The translations under genes and the position numbers were made by a program. From Rahnella laticis (GTDB lineage Bacteria; Pseudomonadota; Gammaproteobacteria; Enterobacterales; Enterobacteriaceae), in the NCBI RefSeq assembly GCF_015644585.1, contig NZ_JADOBI010000008.1:155279-219278 (forward strand): DNA of 64,000 nt, in the 5' to 3' direction. Below the pieces are notes generated by a model. That model was not told where the DNA came from, searched no databases, and saw nothing but the letters and a program-made list of their open reading frames with translations. Of the stretch, positions 25,120-33,990 are shown piece after piece. Position 1 is the stretch's first letter; the number at the start of each line of letters is the position of its first letter.

Positions 25120-27435
25120 ATGAAAAACAATCACGATCTGGCCGTTATGCACTGGGGGACGTACCGCGTCACCACCGATGACGGTGTTTTGAAATCTGTT
25201 AAACCGGTGGAATGGGATCGCAACCCATCCGAAATCGGCCAGTCGCTGGTCGGTGGCGTCGACGGTGAAAGCCGTATCCGCCGCCCCGCGGTGCGCCTCG
25301 GCTATTTACAACACGGCGCGGCCTCACGTGAAGGGCGCGGGAAAGAGCCGTTTGTGGAAGTCAGCTGGGACACCGCGTTATCGCTTATCGCAGGCGAGCT
25401 TCAGCGGGTGAAAACCGAACACGGCAATTCCGCGTTTTATGCCGGTTCCTACGGCTGGTCGAGCGCCGGGCGTTTCCATCACGCACAAAGCCAGATGCAC
25501 CGGTTCTTCAACCAGTTTGGCGGCTACACCGGCAGCACCAATACATACAGCCTGGCCGCTGCCGAGCGTTTGTTACCGCACATCATCGGCGATCTGGATG
25601 TCCTGCAAAAACAACACACGCACTGGTCGGTTCTGGCCGGAAACTGCGAGCTGTTTGTCGCCTTTGGCGGCCTGCCGTGGCGCAATGCACAGGTTAACGG
25701 CGGCGGCGCGAACGATCACTCCCTGAAATACTGGCTCCAGACCATGGAGCAAACGGGTACGCGCTTTATCAACGTCAGCCCGGTGAAAAACGATCTGTCA
25801 TCTGTGAAATCCGCGCAGTGGATCTCCCTCAAACCGGGCAGCGATACCGCGCTGCTGCTGGCGCTGAGCTACGTTCTGATCGACGAATCCCGCTATAACG
25901 CCGGTTTTGTTGCCAGCCATACCGTCGGATTTGACACCTGGCGCGACTACCTGACCGGCGCGAAAGACGGCAAAGCCAAAACGCCGGAATGGGCAGAATC
26001 CCTGACCGGTATGAGCGCGGAAAGCATCCGTGCGCTGGCGCGGGAGATGTCGGAAAAGCGCACGATGATCAACATCGCGTGGTCATTGCAGCGGGCAAGG
26101 CAGGGCGAACAGACCTTCTGGGCGACGGTGGCGCTGGCGTCACTGCTCGGGCAAATCGGTACGCCGGGCGGCGGGCTGGGTTTTGCCTATGCCTCGACCA
26201 ATCTCGCCGGTTCCGACCGCCGCACCTTCTCCGGCCCGCGTTTGCCGATGGGCAAAAATGCGGTGAGCGAACATATTCCGGTTGCACGGCTTTCCGACAT
26301 GCTGCTCAGTCCGGGCGCGGAATATCAGTTTGACGGCAAAAATTGCCGGTATCCGCATATCCGCGTGGTGTACTGGGCGGGCGGCAATGCGTTTCACCAT
26401 CATCAGGACATCAACCGGCTGATCAACGCCTGGCGTAAACCGGACACCGTCGTGGTTCACGAACAGTACTGGACGGCGCAGGCGAAATTCGCAGATATCG
26501 TGTTGCCAGTGACGACATCGCTTGAACGTGAAGACATCGGCAGCGCCAGCAATGACGGCTTTATGATTGCCATGCGTCAGCATATTCCGCCGTTTGCAGA
26601 GGCAAAAAGTGACTACGGAATTTTAGCCGAACTGGCCGCAAAAATGGGCTTTGGCGAGGAGTTCAGCGAAGGGCGCGACCCGGCACAATGGCTGCGCCAT
26701 ATCTATGAAATTTCGCGTCCGCGTGCCGAAGCTGACGGCATCGAACTGCCTGACTTTGAAGATTTCTGGCAGCAGGGAAAAATGGAATATGCCCGCCCGG
26801 ACACACCGCAGATCTTCCTGAAAGCGTTCCGCGATAACCCGCAAGGCGCGCCACTCGCCACGCCATCGGGCAAAATCGAACTGTTTTCGCAGACCGTCGC
26901 CGACTTTGATTACGAAGAATGTCCCGGTTTTCCGTTCTGGTTTGAACAGGATGCGCAGGAACAGCAGGCCTTCAGCGCCCGCTGGCCGCTGCATCTGCTT
27001 TCCAGCCAGCCACGCACGCGTCTGCACAGCCAGTACGATCACGGTGCCGTCAGCCGCAGTACCAAAGTGCAGGATCGCGAACCCTTGTGGTTACACCCGC
27101 AGGACGCCGCTGCGCGCGGCATCACAGAAGGCAGCATCGTGCGCGTCTTTAACGATCGCGGGGCGATTTTAGCGGGCGTGCATATCACGGAAGATTTACG
27201 TCCCGGCGTGGTGCAGATGTCCACGGGGGCCTGGTATGACCCGCAGGATCCGACGCAGCCGGATTCAATCGATAAGCACGGCAATCCTAACGTTCTGACA
27301 GAAGATCGCGGGAGTTCGCGCCTCGGTCAGGGGTGTACCGCGCAAAGTTGCTGGATAGAGATCGAGCGATGGGATGTGCCACTGCCGGATGTGACGGCGT
27401 TTCAGCCCCCGGCTTTTGTCGCGGCGGATTCGTAA
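25120..27435 (+). CDS. BisC/TorZ-type cytoplasmic molybdopterin oxidoreductase
   Basis: Single-subunit bis-MGD enzyme of the DMSO-reductase family, about 771 residues, similar along its length to E. coli BisC (biotin/methionine sulfoxide reductase). There is no Tat signal and no N-terminal Fe-S cysteine motif, as expected for BisC. GSYGWSSAGRFHHAQ carries the serine Mo ligand (S115 in YGWSS). QIGTPGGGLGFAY, VYWAGGNAFHHHQDINRL, HEQYWTAQAKFADIVLPVTTSLER and RTRLHSQYDHG are the MGD-binding stretches. ATG at 25120 is favoured because BisC proteins start shortly before MHWG; a GTG at 25072 would add 16 residues. The substrate may be an S- or N-oxide. The neighbouring convergent LysR gene may or may not be related. 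Confidence 0.85.
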   Translation: MKNNHDLAVMHWGTYRVTTDDGVLKSVKPVEWDRNPSEIGQSLVGGVDGESRIRRPAVRLGYLQHGAASREGRGKEPFVEVSWDTALSLIAGELQRVKTEHGNSAFYAGSYGWSSAGRFHHAQSQMHRFFNQFGGYTGSTNTYSLAAAERLLPHIIGDLDVLQKQHTHWSVLAGNCELFVAFGGLPWRNAQVNGGGANDHSLKYWLQTMEQTGTRFINVSPVKNDLSSVKSAQWISLKPGSDTALLLALSYVLIDESRYNAGFVASHTVGFDTWRDYLTGAKDGKAKTPEWAESLTGMSAESIRALAREMSEKRTMINIAWSLQRARQGEQTFWATVALASLLGQIGTPGGGLGFAYASTNLAGSDRRTFSGPRLPMGKNAVSEHIPVARLSDMLLSPGAEYQFDGKNCRYPHIRVVYWAGGNAFHHHQDINRLINAWRKPDTVVVHEQYWTAQAKFADIVLPVTTSLEREDIGSASNDGFMIAMRQHIPPFAEAKSDYGILAELAAKMGFGEEFSEGRDPAQWLRHIYEISRPRAEADGIELPDFEDFWQQGKMEYARPDTPQIFLKAFRDNPQGAPLATPSGKIELFSQTVADFDYEECPGFPFWFEQDAQEQQAFSARWPLHLLSSQPRTRLHSQYDHGAVSRSTKVQDREPLWLHPQDAAARGITEGSIVRVFNDRGAILAGVHITEDLRPGVVQMSTGAWYDPQDPTQPDSIDKHGNPNVLTEDRGSSRLGQGCTAQSCWIEIERWDVPLPDVTAFQPPAFVAADS

Positions 27436-27452
27436 AGCGGTAAAGGCGCGGT

Positions 27453-28340
27453 TCAGCCAAATGCCTCTTTAATCGCATTAATAAAGCAGCGGATTTTCAC
27501 AGTTTGCCGCAGCCCGGCCGGTGTCAGAACATGCATCGGCCGGGAAGGGCCGGTGTAATCCGGCAAAATCTGCACCAGCCGTCCTTGCGTAATTTCCTCA
27601 TTGAGCACATCTTCCGGCCCCAGCGTCACGCCGTAACCTTTGACTGCCGCATGCAACAAGGCCCGCCAGTCATTGGCGCGTAAACGCCCGGTGGGGTGGA
27701 CTTCATGGGTTTTTCCGTCCTTGCTGAATATCCAGCGGCACGGATCCTGTGGCGGCCAGATCCCGTAAACCAGACACGAATGCTGCGCCAGACTGGCAGG
27801 CGTATCCGGCACACCGTGTTGCGCCAGATAGCCCGGCGAAGCGCAGGCAATCAGCCGGTAGGGCCGCAGCGGGCTGGCAATCATCGGGCCGTCGCTGAGT
27901 TCGCCAATGCGCAAAATCACCTCATAACCTTCCTCGACCGGATCGACCATCCGGTCGGTCAGCGTCAGCTCGACCTGCGTTTCCGGGAATTTATCCAGAT
28001 ATTGCGTAATAAAAGGCGCGAGCGCAGAAGACCCGAACGTCACCGGCGCATTCACGCGGATAACGCCGGACGGTGTGGCTTTCATCTCCAGCGCAATCGC
28101 ATCGGCGGCTTCCGCCTCGGCCAGCACCAGTTTGCAGCGTTCATAATAGCTTCGGCCAATATCGGTGAGATGCTGACGGCGCGTGGTCCGGTTGATCAGC
28201 ACGGTGCCCAGCCGCGTTTCGAGCCGGGCAATGTGCTTCGCCACCATCTGCGGAGAGATCCGTAATGCCTCCGCAGCGGCGGCAAAAGAGCCCAGTTCGG
28301 ACGTCCTGACGAACACATTCATGCTGGTTAACCGGTCCAT
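27453..28340 (-). CDS. LysR-family transcriptional regulator
   Basis: LysR regulator of 295 residues. The winged-helix domain is MDRLTSMNVFVRTSELGSFAAAAEALRISPQMVAKHIARLETRLGTVLINRTTR (HTH about 18-38). It is followed by a PBP2 effector domain of the CrgA-like subgroup (SPGYLAQHG, RLRANDWRALLHAAVKGYG). It is divergent from the NADP-binding oxidoreductase gene across about 100 bp, a pairing that usually means direct control of that gene. It is convergent with the molybdoenzyme gene with an 17-bp gap and no clear terminator. Confidence 0.88.
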   Translation of the reverse strand: MDRLTSMNVFVRTSELGSFAAAAEALRISPQMVAKHIARLETRLGTVLINRTTRRQHLTDIGRSYYERCKLVLAEAEAADAIALEMKATPSGVIRVNAPVTFGSSALAPFITQYLDKFPETQVELTLTDRMVDPVEEGYEVILRIGELSDGPMIASPLRPYRLIACASPGYLAQHGVPDTPASLAQHSCLVYGIWPPQDPCRWIFSKDGKTHEVHPTGRLRANDWRALLHAAVKGYGVTLGPEDVLNEEITQGRLVQILPDYTGPSRPMHVLTPAGLRQTVKIRCFINAIKEAFG

Positions 28341-28444
28341 GATTCGCTCCTTTTTGTTGTTTGTTTGTGTCGAAGACGACGATTTATCAACGCTGAGTAT
28401 CGAATTATTCTTTATCTTTCTGCAACGAAATGAAAGGTGAAATC

Positions 28445-29077
28445 GTGAAAATAGGCATTATTGGCGCGGGGTTTGTCGGCCGCGCAGTCGCCAGACTGGC
28501 ACTCAAAGCGGGGCATCAGGTGATGCTGAGTAATTCACGCGGGCCGCAGACATTGTTCAGCCTGAAACCTATGATTGGTTGTGAAATCGGGACTGCCACG
28601 GAAGCCGCCATTTTCGGTGATATCGTGGTGATTGCCGTGCCGCTGACCGCCATCGGGCAATTACCGGCCGCCGAACTCACCGGAAAGCAGGTTATCGACG
28701 CCGTAAATTACTACCCTGATCGCGACGGTCAGGTGCCCGAACTGGATAACCACACGACAACCACCAGCGAATATCTCGCCGGTTTCCTGCCGGGCGCGAC
28801 CATCACCAAAGCGTTTAACTCGATTCGGATGACCGATCTTGAAAACGAAGGCTTACTCGCCAGAGACCCGCAACGCCGTGCACTGCCGCTGGCCGGTGAC
28901 AACACCGAAACGAAAAAACTTGTGGCCGGTTTGTACGATGCCTTTGGTTTCGACGCCGTCGATGCCGGTTCGCTCTCCGAAGGCTGGCGCTTCGAACGCG
29001 GCACGCCGACGTATTGTGTGCTGATGTCGAAAGAAGAACTGAAGGTTGGGCTGGAGGGGACGAGGAGGGACGTGTAG
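28445..29077 (+). CDS. NADP-binding oxidoreductase (F420-dependent NADP reductase-like, coenzyme F420/Rossmann family)
   Basis: A 210-residue Rossmann protein (NADP_oxidored/F420_oxidored family). The N-terminal KIGIIGAGFVGRAVARLALKAGH is the dinucleotide motif, with SNSRGP after strand 2 as in NADPH-binding members. IVVIAVPLTAI, VIDAVNYYPDRDG and ATITKAFNSI follow. In enterobacteria these proteins do not use F420 and are annotated as NADPH-dependent reductases of unknown substrate. GTG at 28445 is chosen because AAAGGTG at 28434-28440 precedes it; an ATG at 28430 would add five residues and lacks such a site. A bidirectional terminator follows. Confidence 0.8.
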   Translation: MKIGIIGAGFVGRAVARLALKAGHQVMLSNSRGPQTLFSLKPMIGCEIGTATEAAIFGDIVVIAVPLTAIGQLPAAELTGKQVIDAVNYYPDRDGQVPELDNHTTTTSEYLAGFLPGATITKAFNSIRMTDLENEGLLARDPQRRALPLAGDNTETKKLVAGLYDAFGFDAVDAGSLSEGWRFERGTPTYCVLMSKEELKVGLEGTRRDV

Positions 29078-29090
29078 TAATACAGATATT

Positions 29091-29116
29091 AAAGCCCGGA
29101 TGGATGGCCGGGCTTT
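29091..29116. terminator. Bidirectional terminator between the oxidoreductase and hcp genes
   Basis: AAAGCCCGG (29091-29099) / CCGGGCTTT (29108-29116), a perfect 9-bp stem with an 8-nt loop, between convergent genes. Confidence 0.75.
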
Positions 29117-29163
29117 GATTATCTGAGTGAGGTAGCCATATCTTTTTTTGAATAACTTTTTGT

Positions 29164-29643
29164 CTATACGGTTGTATGTCCATTCCAAGAATCTTTGTGT
29201 ATTATATTACCGTTACAATGTTTCCATGTAATTGATTCATAACGTAATTGAATGTTTTCTAAATGTGTTCCTGTCATTCCACCGGGGAACAGATTCGGAG
29301 TAATTGCTGTTAATTTTATATTTTCCAAAATAATATTGAAGTATTCGCTTTCTATCCCGGCATCCATGATTTGATACATTTTAAGAATTGCTGATTTGAG
29401 CGTTAACCCATTCGTTAAGGCCCGATACAGAAAAGGAGTTACTCTGTCAAATTCCTTTTGTAGTGTAATCGGTTCATGAACTCGGGTGCCTGTTAATCTT
29501 CCTGTGTGCGCATCCGCAGGAATATGCATATTATGACTCAGCGACTTTATCTCAATTGAGCCAATTCTCCCTGTCACTAACGACTCTCCCACAATTGGAG
29601 AACCATTTTCGTCATTTAACCAAAGATAAACTGGATTTGACAT
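29164..29643 (-). CDS. Hcp-family type VI secretion tube protein (orphan)
   Basis: A 159-residue Hcp (TssD/T6SS_HCP) protein. Starting MSNPVYLWLNDENGSPI, it has GRIGSIEIKSLSHNMHIPADAHTGRLTGTRVHEPITLQKEFDRVTP, then LYRALTNGLTLKSAILKMYQI and ESEYFNIILENIKL. It ends LENIQLRYESITWKHCNGNIIHKDSW, all standard Hcp1-type blocks. No T6SS core genes are in the window, so this is an orphan copy. It is the last of three minus-strand genes in an AT-rich island and lies 33 bp downstream of a small membrane protein gene. Orphan hcp genes in enterobacteria commonly carry cargo effectors next to them, which colours the reading of the next two genes. Confidence 0.9.
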   Translation of the reverse strand: MSNPVYLWLNDENGSPIVGESLVTGRIGSIEIKSLSHNMHIPADAHTGRLTGTRVHEPITLQKEFDRVTPFLYRALTNGLTLKSAILKMYQIMDAGIESEYFNIILENIKLTAITPNLFPGGMTGTHLENIQLRYESITWKHCNGNIIHKDSWNGHTTV

Positions 29644-29676
29644 GCGAGAACCTTTTTAAGTGAATTGTGATGTTTT

Positions 29677-29919
29677 TCAATTTTTCCCGAAAGACCTATC
29701 AATGATATTATATAATCCGTATAGAAAGACTAGCCAAAGAGCCATGCCAATAAACTTCGCAGGCCATGGTTCTAGCTTCATAATGCACAGTAGCGAACCT
29801 ATTATTACCAGCAAGGGATATAAAAACTCCAGAGCGTAGTAAACTAAAAACGCCAAAATTTTTTTGAATGCGTTAAGCACGATTTTGGCAGTTTTAAAAA
29901 ATGGCTGATTATTATGCAT
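29677..29919 (-). CDS. Small two-TM membrane protein, possible immunity protein
   Basis: An 80-residue protein with two hydrophobic helices (about residues 20-46 and 53-72) and a basic N-terminus and C-terminus (FFKTAKIVLNAFKK; DRSFGKN). I do not recognise the family. Its ATG lies inside the end of the 217-aa gene (8-bp overlap), so the two are co-translated, and hcp follows. An integral membrane protein tied to a hydrophobic partner beside hcp fits an immunity protein for a membrane-acting effector, as described for the Ssp6/Sip6 pair of Serratia. This is inference from context and hydropathy. Confidence 0.6.
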   Translation of the reverse strand: MHNNQPFFKTAKIVLNAFKKILAFLVYYALEFLYPLLVIIGSLLCIMKLEPWPAKFIGMALWLVFLYGLYNIIDRSFGKN

Positions 29920-30565
29920 CCAGTTTTATCCTCAATTTTTCCATTATTTTTCTGAATGCAGGCGCTCCCTGTGTAACGCGAACTTGTATCGCATCAACGA
30001 AGGGTTGTGTAGAGGCTTCGAACAGGAAATAAAGAAGATCGTAATTTCTTAGCCTTAGCGTTTTGTATACGTCAGGGCTCTGTTGCTCCAGTCTTTCTGA
30101 CGTTCGTATCGAACGTTCCATCATGCCGCCGATGAGCAGAACACCGGTCAGCGCGGCTATGGGTCTTGATTTAAAAGTAGCTGTTATAAAAGAAACTCGC
30201 TCCAGTACGGCGGCGGCTATAATCGATATTATTGTATTGGTTCCCATCCTCCCAATGATTGAAGCGATGACATTACGATACACTTTATCTTGCTCTGATT
30301 CAGAGAGATATTTATTGAATGAATTAAATATCATGCTTACAGCATTGATTATGTTTTCATAATTCAGAATGTCATTTTTAATGGCATCAGCCATTCTTAT
30401 TCTGGTGGTTTCGTGTTTGTAGCGGGAATCTGTATCAAAAACCCCATACACCAGATACCCGAAATCGAGAGGGACAGTAAGTACACCATGCACTAACCCC
30501 GTGATAGTTTCTGGAGATAAAATAATTTCCGCTATCCGATCTGCTATATCATCAGTATCTGTCAT
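29912..30565 (-). CDS. Unrecognised 217-aa protein with hydrophobic central helices; candidate T6SS membrane-targeting effector
   Basis: First of three genes in an AT-rich minus-strand cassette. No signal peptide. Two hydrophobic segments are visible (about residues 98-121, NVIASIIGRMGTNTIISIIAAA, and 136-149, IAALTGVLLIGGMM). They are surrounded by charged amphipathic regions, including a basic RNVIASIIGR. A short glycine-zipper-like GVLLIGGMM occurs. Size, membrane character and linkage to hcp match the ion-selective pore effectors of the Ssp6 type, but I cannot confirm similarity by eye. Alternatives are a membrane protein of unrelated prophage or plasmid origin. Confidence 0.5.
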   Translation of the reverse strand: MTDTDDIADRIAEIILSPETITGLVHGVLTVPLDFGYLVYGVFDTDSRYKHETTRIRMADAIKNDILNYENIINAVSMIFNSFNKYLSESEQDKVYRNVIASIIGRMGTNTIISIIAAAVLERVSFITATFKSRPIAALTGVLLIGGMMERSIRTSERLEQQSPDVYKTLRLRNYDLLYFLFEASTQPFVDAIQVRVTQGAPAFRKIMEKLRIKLDA

Positions 30566-31030
30566 GTTAGTCCATTAAACAGTAAGTTATTACATTCTTT
30601 TCTAAGCTTTCTATCGCCATTCTTTAGCACTTTCTAATACCCGCTAATATACTCCCGTGGCTAGCGTGGGTATAATGCAAAGAATCCATGCATTATGGAT
30701 GATGTATAGATTTGAAAAATTATCTGTTCTTCTTAATTATGTGAGTATATATGAGGGTTTGTGCAGCGCCTGAATACAATGTCATTTTAAAGGGATTAAT
30801 CTCCTCAAATCTTTATTCAATGAATTCAGAAATAAACCTTCTGATTTGAAATGCAAGCTTCATGAGTAAAGTTACAATGAGTTGATGCAAAAAAATGATA
30901 TCTTGTAGTCGTTGTAAAACCCCCTCCCAGCCTCCCCCTTCGCAGGGGGAGGTGCAAATAAATATACAATTATTAAATTGTATTCCGAAAAATAACTGGC
31001 AAAAACCCCAAGCAGATCTTCCGAATTACA
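30566..31030. other. AT-rich stretch upstream of the hcp cassette
   Basis: No supported gene. The DNA is markedly AT-rich, would hold the cassette promoter (minus strand), and includes one strong GC-rich hairpin near 30931-30952. Beyond that I see nothing definite. Confidence 0.5.
30931..30952. repeat. GC-rich hairpin within AT-rich DNA
   Basis: CCTCCCCC (30931-30938) / GGGGGAGG (30945-30952), loop TTCGCA, preceded by CCCCCTCCCAG. Similar C-rich/TTCGCAG hairpins recur between genes in many proteobacterial genomes as mobile or REP-like units; no second copy is in this window. Confidence 0.5.
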
Positions 31031-31037
31031 TAGCCTC

Positions 31038-31312
31038 TAGCCGCTTTCAAAAATCACGCTGAAAGGAGAGGTGGAAAACCGCGACTCTTTTCGCGCGGTT
31101 TGAAACCCGAGTGAAGGGAACCGCGCAGCGGCGGGATTTTGCGGCAATAGCAGAAGTTACTGAAACATAGCCAGCAAGCGGTAGCGCGCAGTTAAAAGCG
31201 TGGGTGTCCAGAGGGCGCGCGCGTTAACGCGCCCTTTGGGCCAGTTTGGGCGGCGAGACCAAGGTCTTGATTTTGGCCTGAAGCCAGTTTGGGTGGCAAC
31301 CCAGATTGTTGC
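31038..31312 (+). repeat. Intergenic repeat element B, alpha module with trailing unit repeats
   Basis: Alpha module matching 24677-24884 in all conserved blocks. The terminal stem is CCAGAGGGCGCG (31208-31219) / CGCGCCCTTTGG (31228-31239), 12 bp including one G-U pair, with an 8-nt loop. Its sequence differs from that of element A though the pairing is kept. Two diverged copies of the GCCAGTTTGGG unit follow (31239-31312). It stands alone here, with no beta partner. It lies 17 bp from the 3' end of the DUF1989 gene on the other strand. Confidence 0.8.
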
Positions 31313-31328
31313 CCTAATGTTTGATACC

Positions 31329-32006
31329 TCAAACCCCCTCCGGTACCCACGCTCCCTGTAATTTCACCTGCGGGAATCCCGCTGTCAGAATTCGCAGTTC
31401 AGCGTCGCGCGGCGTGTTATCGCCTTGCCCCTGAATGCTGACGATATCCTGCGGGCAGGCGGAGAAGGCGACATAGCAATCCATCTCAGCGCGCAGAATG
31501 ATGTAATCGCCCGGACGCGTGACAACCGGCAGGGTTTTCAGCGTGCGGCCATCGGGCTGAACCTGAATATTCATGAAGATGTTAAACGACGCCAGATTGC
31601 CGTGCGGCAAATGTACGCCGAGTTCCGCCATGCCTTCGAACAGATTGTCGTGGCAGTTGCGGTGCGGTTCGGTGCAGCCGAGCAGTTCATAACGGCGTGC
31701 GTCGCAGGCGGCCATAAACGTGTCGTGGACGCCCGGCGACGTGTCGGCTACCAGCGTGAGAATCGGGTGGCGCTGGCTGGTGATAAAGCTGTCGCCGACC
31801 TGCGGATTCAGCCGCTGATTCCACACCCGCGTGGCTTCCATGCACATATATTCGCTGACATCCGCCGCGTTATACGCCCAGCAATCGACCACCTGCGTCC
31901 CGTGTAAATTCACCACCTGCACCGCTTCGCCCTTTTTCAGATGCACCGCTTTGCCGTGGCGCGCCGGAATAAGCTGGACGTCGCGATGCTCAAGATCAGC
32001 TGACAT
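31329..32006 (-). CDS. DUF1989 family protein (urea/guanidine carboxylase-associated type), copy 1
   Basis: A 225-residue member of DUF1989. Members associated with urea/guanidine carboxylase include the carboxyguanidine deiminase subunits. The conserved metal/substrate residues are present: VVDCWAYN, YMCMEATR, VADTSPGVHDTFMAACDARRYE, then HRNCHDNLFEGM and AFSACPQDIVSIQG. It is the last gene of an operon with two permeases and a binding protein, separated by 14 bp from the permease. No carboxylase or amidolyase gene is present, so the substrate is probably an imported guanidino- or ureido-type compound, which is inference. The final codons face repeat element B. Confidence 0.8.
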   Translation of the reverse strand: MSADLEHRDVQLIPARHGKAVHLKKGEAVQVVNLHGTQVVDCWAYNAADVSEYMCMEATRVWNQRLNPQVGDSFITSQRHPILTLVADTSPGVHDTFMAACDARRYELLGCTEPHRNCHDNLFEGMAELGVHLPHGNLASFNIFMNIQVQPDGRTLKTLPVVTRPGDYIILRAEMDCYVAFSACPQDIVSIQGQGDNTPRDAELRILTAGFPQVKLQGAWVPEGV

Positions 32007-32020
32007 GTTTTTTCTCCTGG

Positions 32021-32686
32021 TTAATGTTGCATGCCGCGACGATAGCGCGTCATGCGAAATTCAATATGGCGCGCCAGCCAGTCAATCAGGCTGTTCAGCA
32101 CCCAGTAACACAGCGCCACCGTGAGATAGATTTCCAGCGGCGCGTAAGTATCAGAAATCGCCTGTTTGGCGGCGTACATAAATTCCTGTACCGAAACAAT
32201 CGAAAGCAGCGCCGAATCTTTAATCAGACCGATCATCAGCCCGACCAGCGGCGACAACATCTGCGGCAGCGTCTGAGGTAACACTACATCGCGCAACTGT
32301 TCGGTGCGGCTCAGCCCCAGAACCCGGCAGGCTTCCCACTGGCCGCGCGGCAACGCCTCAACGGCAGAGCGGATCACCTGAGCGATATACGGCGCGTAAT
32401 ACAACGTCAGCGCCAGTACGCCCACCTGAGGCGAAGTGAACGTGATGTCATATTCCGGCAACACGAAATAGAGCAGGTAAATGACGATCAACAGCGGCAG
32501 CGCCAGCGTCAGGCTGGTGTAAATACGCAGGACCCGCTGCCAGAACGGCGGGGCGCGCATTAACGCGGTTGCCATCAGCGTGCCCCACAGCAATGAACAA
32601 AATGCCGCGATGGCGCAAAGTTTGAGGGTGGCCGCCATGCCTTCGCCCAGCGACGGCAATGAGCTGAGAATCGCCTGCCAGTCCAT
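32021..32686 (-). CDS. Amino-acid-type ABC transporter permease
   Basis: HisM/GlnP-family permease of 221 residues with five predicted helices. The EAA loop is ACRVLGLSRTEQLRDVVLPQTLPQMLSPLVG, and the LIKDSALLSIVSVQEF block is typical of polar amino-acid permeases. Its ATG overlaps the stop of the partner permease by one base (TAATG). With the neighbouring permease it would form a heterodimeric channel. Confidence 0.92.
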   Translation of the reverse strand: MDWQAILSSLPSLGEGMAATLKLCAIAAFCSLLWGTLMATALMRAPPFWQRVLRIYTSLTLALPLLIVIYLLYFVLPEYDITFTSPQVGVLALTLYYAPYIAQVIRSAVEALPRGQWEACRVLGLSRTEQLRDVVLPQTLPQMLSPLVGLMIGLIKDSALLSIVSVQEFMYAAKQAISDTYAPLEIYLTVALCYWVLNSLIDWLARHIEFRMTRYRRGMQH

Positions 32687-33339
32687 TACGCAACCCTCCG
32701 TTTCGCTTCCAGATGGCGCACTGCGCCAATCAACGGCAGCGCAATCAGCAGATATCCCGCCGATACCAGCAGTAAAACTTGTGTCGCGTCATAGGTTCGC
32801 GCAATCACAATTTGTCCGGCGTAGGTCAGTTCCGTGAGTGCCACTACCGACGCCAGCGGGGTGGTTTTGAGCAAAATGGTGAACTCGTTGACCAGCATCG
32901 GCAGGCTGGCGCGCAGGATTTGCGGGTTAATCACAAACCACCACGTCAGCCACCGGCTCAGCCCCAGCGTGCGGGCGGCTTCGCGCTGGCCTTTAGTGAC
33001 CAGACTCTGGTTCACGCGCAGGATCTCTGCGACGTACGCGCCGCTGTTCATCCCGATCGCCAGCACGGCGGCGAGCATCGGATGCCCGCCCAGCCCCAGA
33101 CGTGGCAGGGTAAAAAACACCACAAAAAGCTGCACGATGGCGGGCGTGCCGCGCATCAGGCTGACATAAAGCCGCCCGAACGCGCGCCACGGCCATGCAC
33201 GGCGAAGCTGGAGAAAACAGACAATCTGCCCCAGAACGATACTGAGCAGCGCCGCGAGAACGGTCAGGATCACCGTCATCAGCAGGCCATGCCCTAACTC
33301 GGGAAGTGCGGCGATCACCTGTTCACTCAGCCCCAACAT
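32686..33339 (-). CDS. Amino-acid-type ABC transporter permease
   Basis: HisQ/GlnP-family permease of 217 residues, five helices. The EAA loop is EAARTLGLSRWLTWWFVINPQILRASLPMLVNE, followed by LLKTTPLASVVALTEL. The start lies 3 bp after the stop of DUF1989 copy 2, so all these genes are tightly packed. Partner of the permease downstream. No ATP-binding protein gene is found in the operon. Confidence 0.92.
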   Translation of the reverse strand: MLGLSEQVIAALPELGHGLLMTVILTVLAALLSIVLGQIVCFLQLRRAWPWRAFGRLYVSLMRGTPAIVQLFVVFFTLPRLGLGGHPMLAAVLAIGMNSGAYVAEILRVNQSLVTKGQREAARTLGLSRWLTWWFVINPQILRASLPMLVNEFTILLKTTPLASVVALTELTYAGQIVIARTYDATQVLLLVSAGYLLIALPLIGAVRHLEAKRRVA

Positions 33340-33342
33340 GCG

Positions 33343-33990
33343 TTACTCCACGCCGAATGCGGACAGATTTTCCGCTACCGAAAGCCGCAGCGGCGCCGGT
33401 TTATCATTACCTTCGATGCCGGTACAGCAGGCCGACGCGATAAACAGCGTGTCCGCCACCACGCGGCAGGTGATGCTGTCGCCCGGCTGCGTACGGTTGG
33501 TTTCCGGCAGAATTTCGCCTTCACGCGTCAGACGGACGTGCATAAACAGATTGATCGGATCCGGCAGTTTCGGCACGTCCATGTTCAGCCGCGCAAGTTC
33601 GCCCTGAACGGCTTCGATGCAGCCTTCACCTTCATAACCCTGTTGTGCCAGCCATGCGCGGGTCGATCCCGGCAGCAACAGATCGTGGCGCTTCACGCTG
33701 TCTTTCCCCAGCACCATCACCGGACGGCGACGGTTATTCACCAGCCGCATCCCTGAACCGAGCAGATAGCTGTTGCTGAATACGCGGGTGTGATGCACGG
33801 AAAGCCACACGGCAGGATCGGTCAGGCTGAATCCAAACAACGACGCCACGGCACCTTCGCCCAGCGCGGTGATGCGCAGCAACTGGCCGCGCAGCACGCG
33901 GATGGAACCCGCTTCTCCGGCTTTGATTTCGACAGGCGCGGCGAGCGGACGCACGTCGCTTTCGGCCCAGGCCTCACGCATTAACAGCAT
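33343..33990 (-). CDS. DUF1989 family protein, copy 2 (divergent, lacks conserved cysteines)
   Basis: About 215 residues from ATG 33988-33990, chosen because GGGGAG precedes it; the open frame to 34032 would overlap copy 3 by 59 bp. It is recognisable as DUF1989 by overall layout (IRVLRGQLLRITAL, HHTRVF, LPDPINLFMHVRL, TQPGDSITCRVVADTLFIASACC). The CD..R, HRNC and CPQD residues seen in copies 1 and 3 are missing. It overlaps copy 3 by 17 bp. By analogy with paired urea-carboxylase-associated proteins, where one subunit keeps the active site, it may be a non-catalytic partner of copy 3. Confidence 0.75.
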   Translation of the reverse strand: MLLMREAWAESDVRPLAAPVEIKAGEAGSIRVLRGQLLRITALGEGAVASLFGFSLTDPAVWLSVHHTRVFSNSYLLGSGMRLVNNRRRPVMVLGKDSVKRHDLLLPGSTRAWLAQQGYEGEGCIEAVQGELARLNMDVPKLPDPINLFMHVRLTREGEILPETNRTQPGDSITCRVVADTLFIASACCTGIEGNDKPAPLRLSVAENLSAFGVE

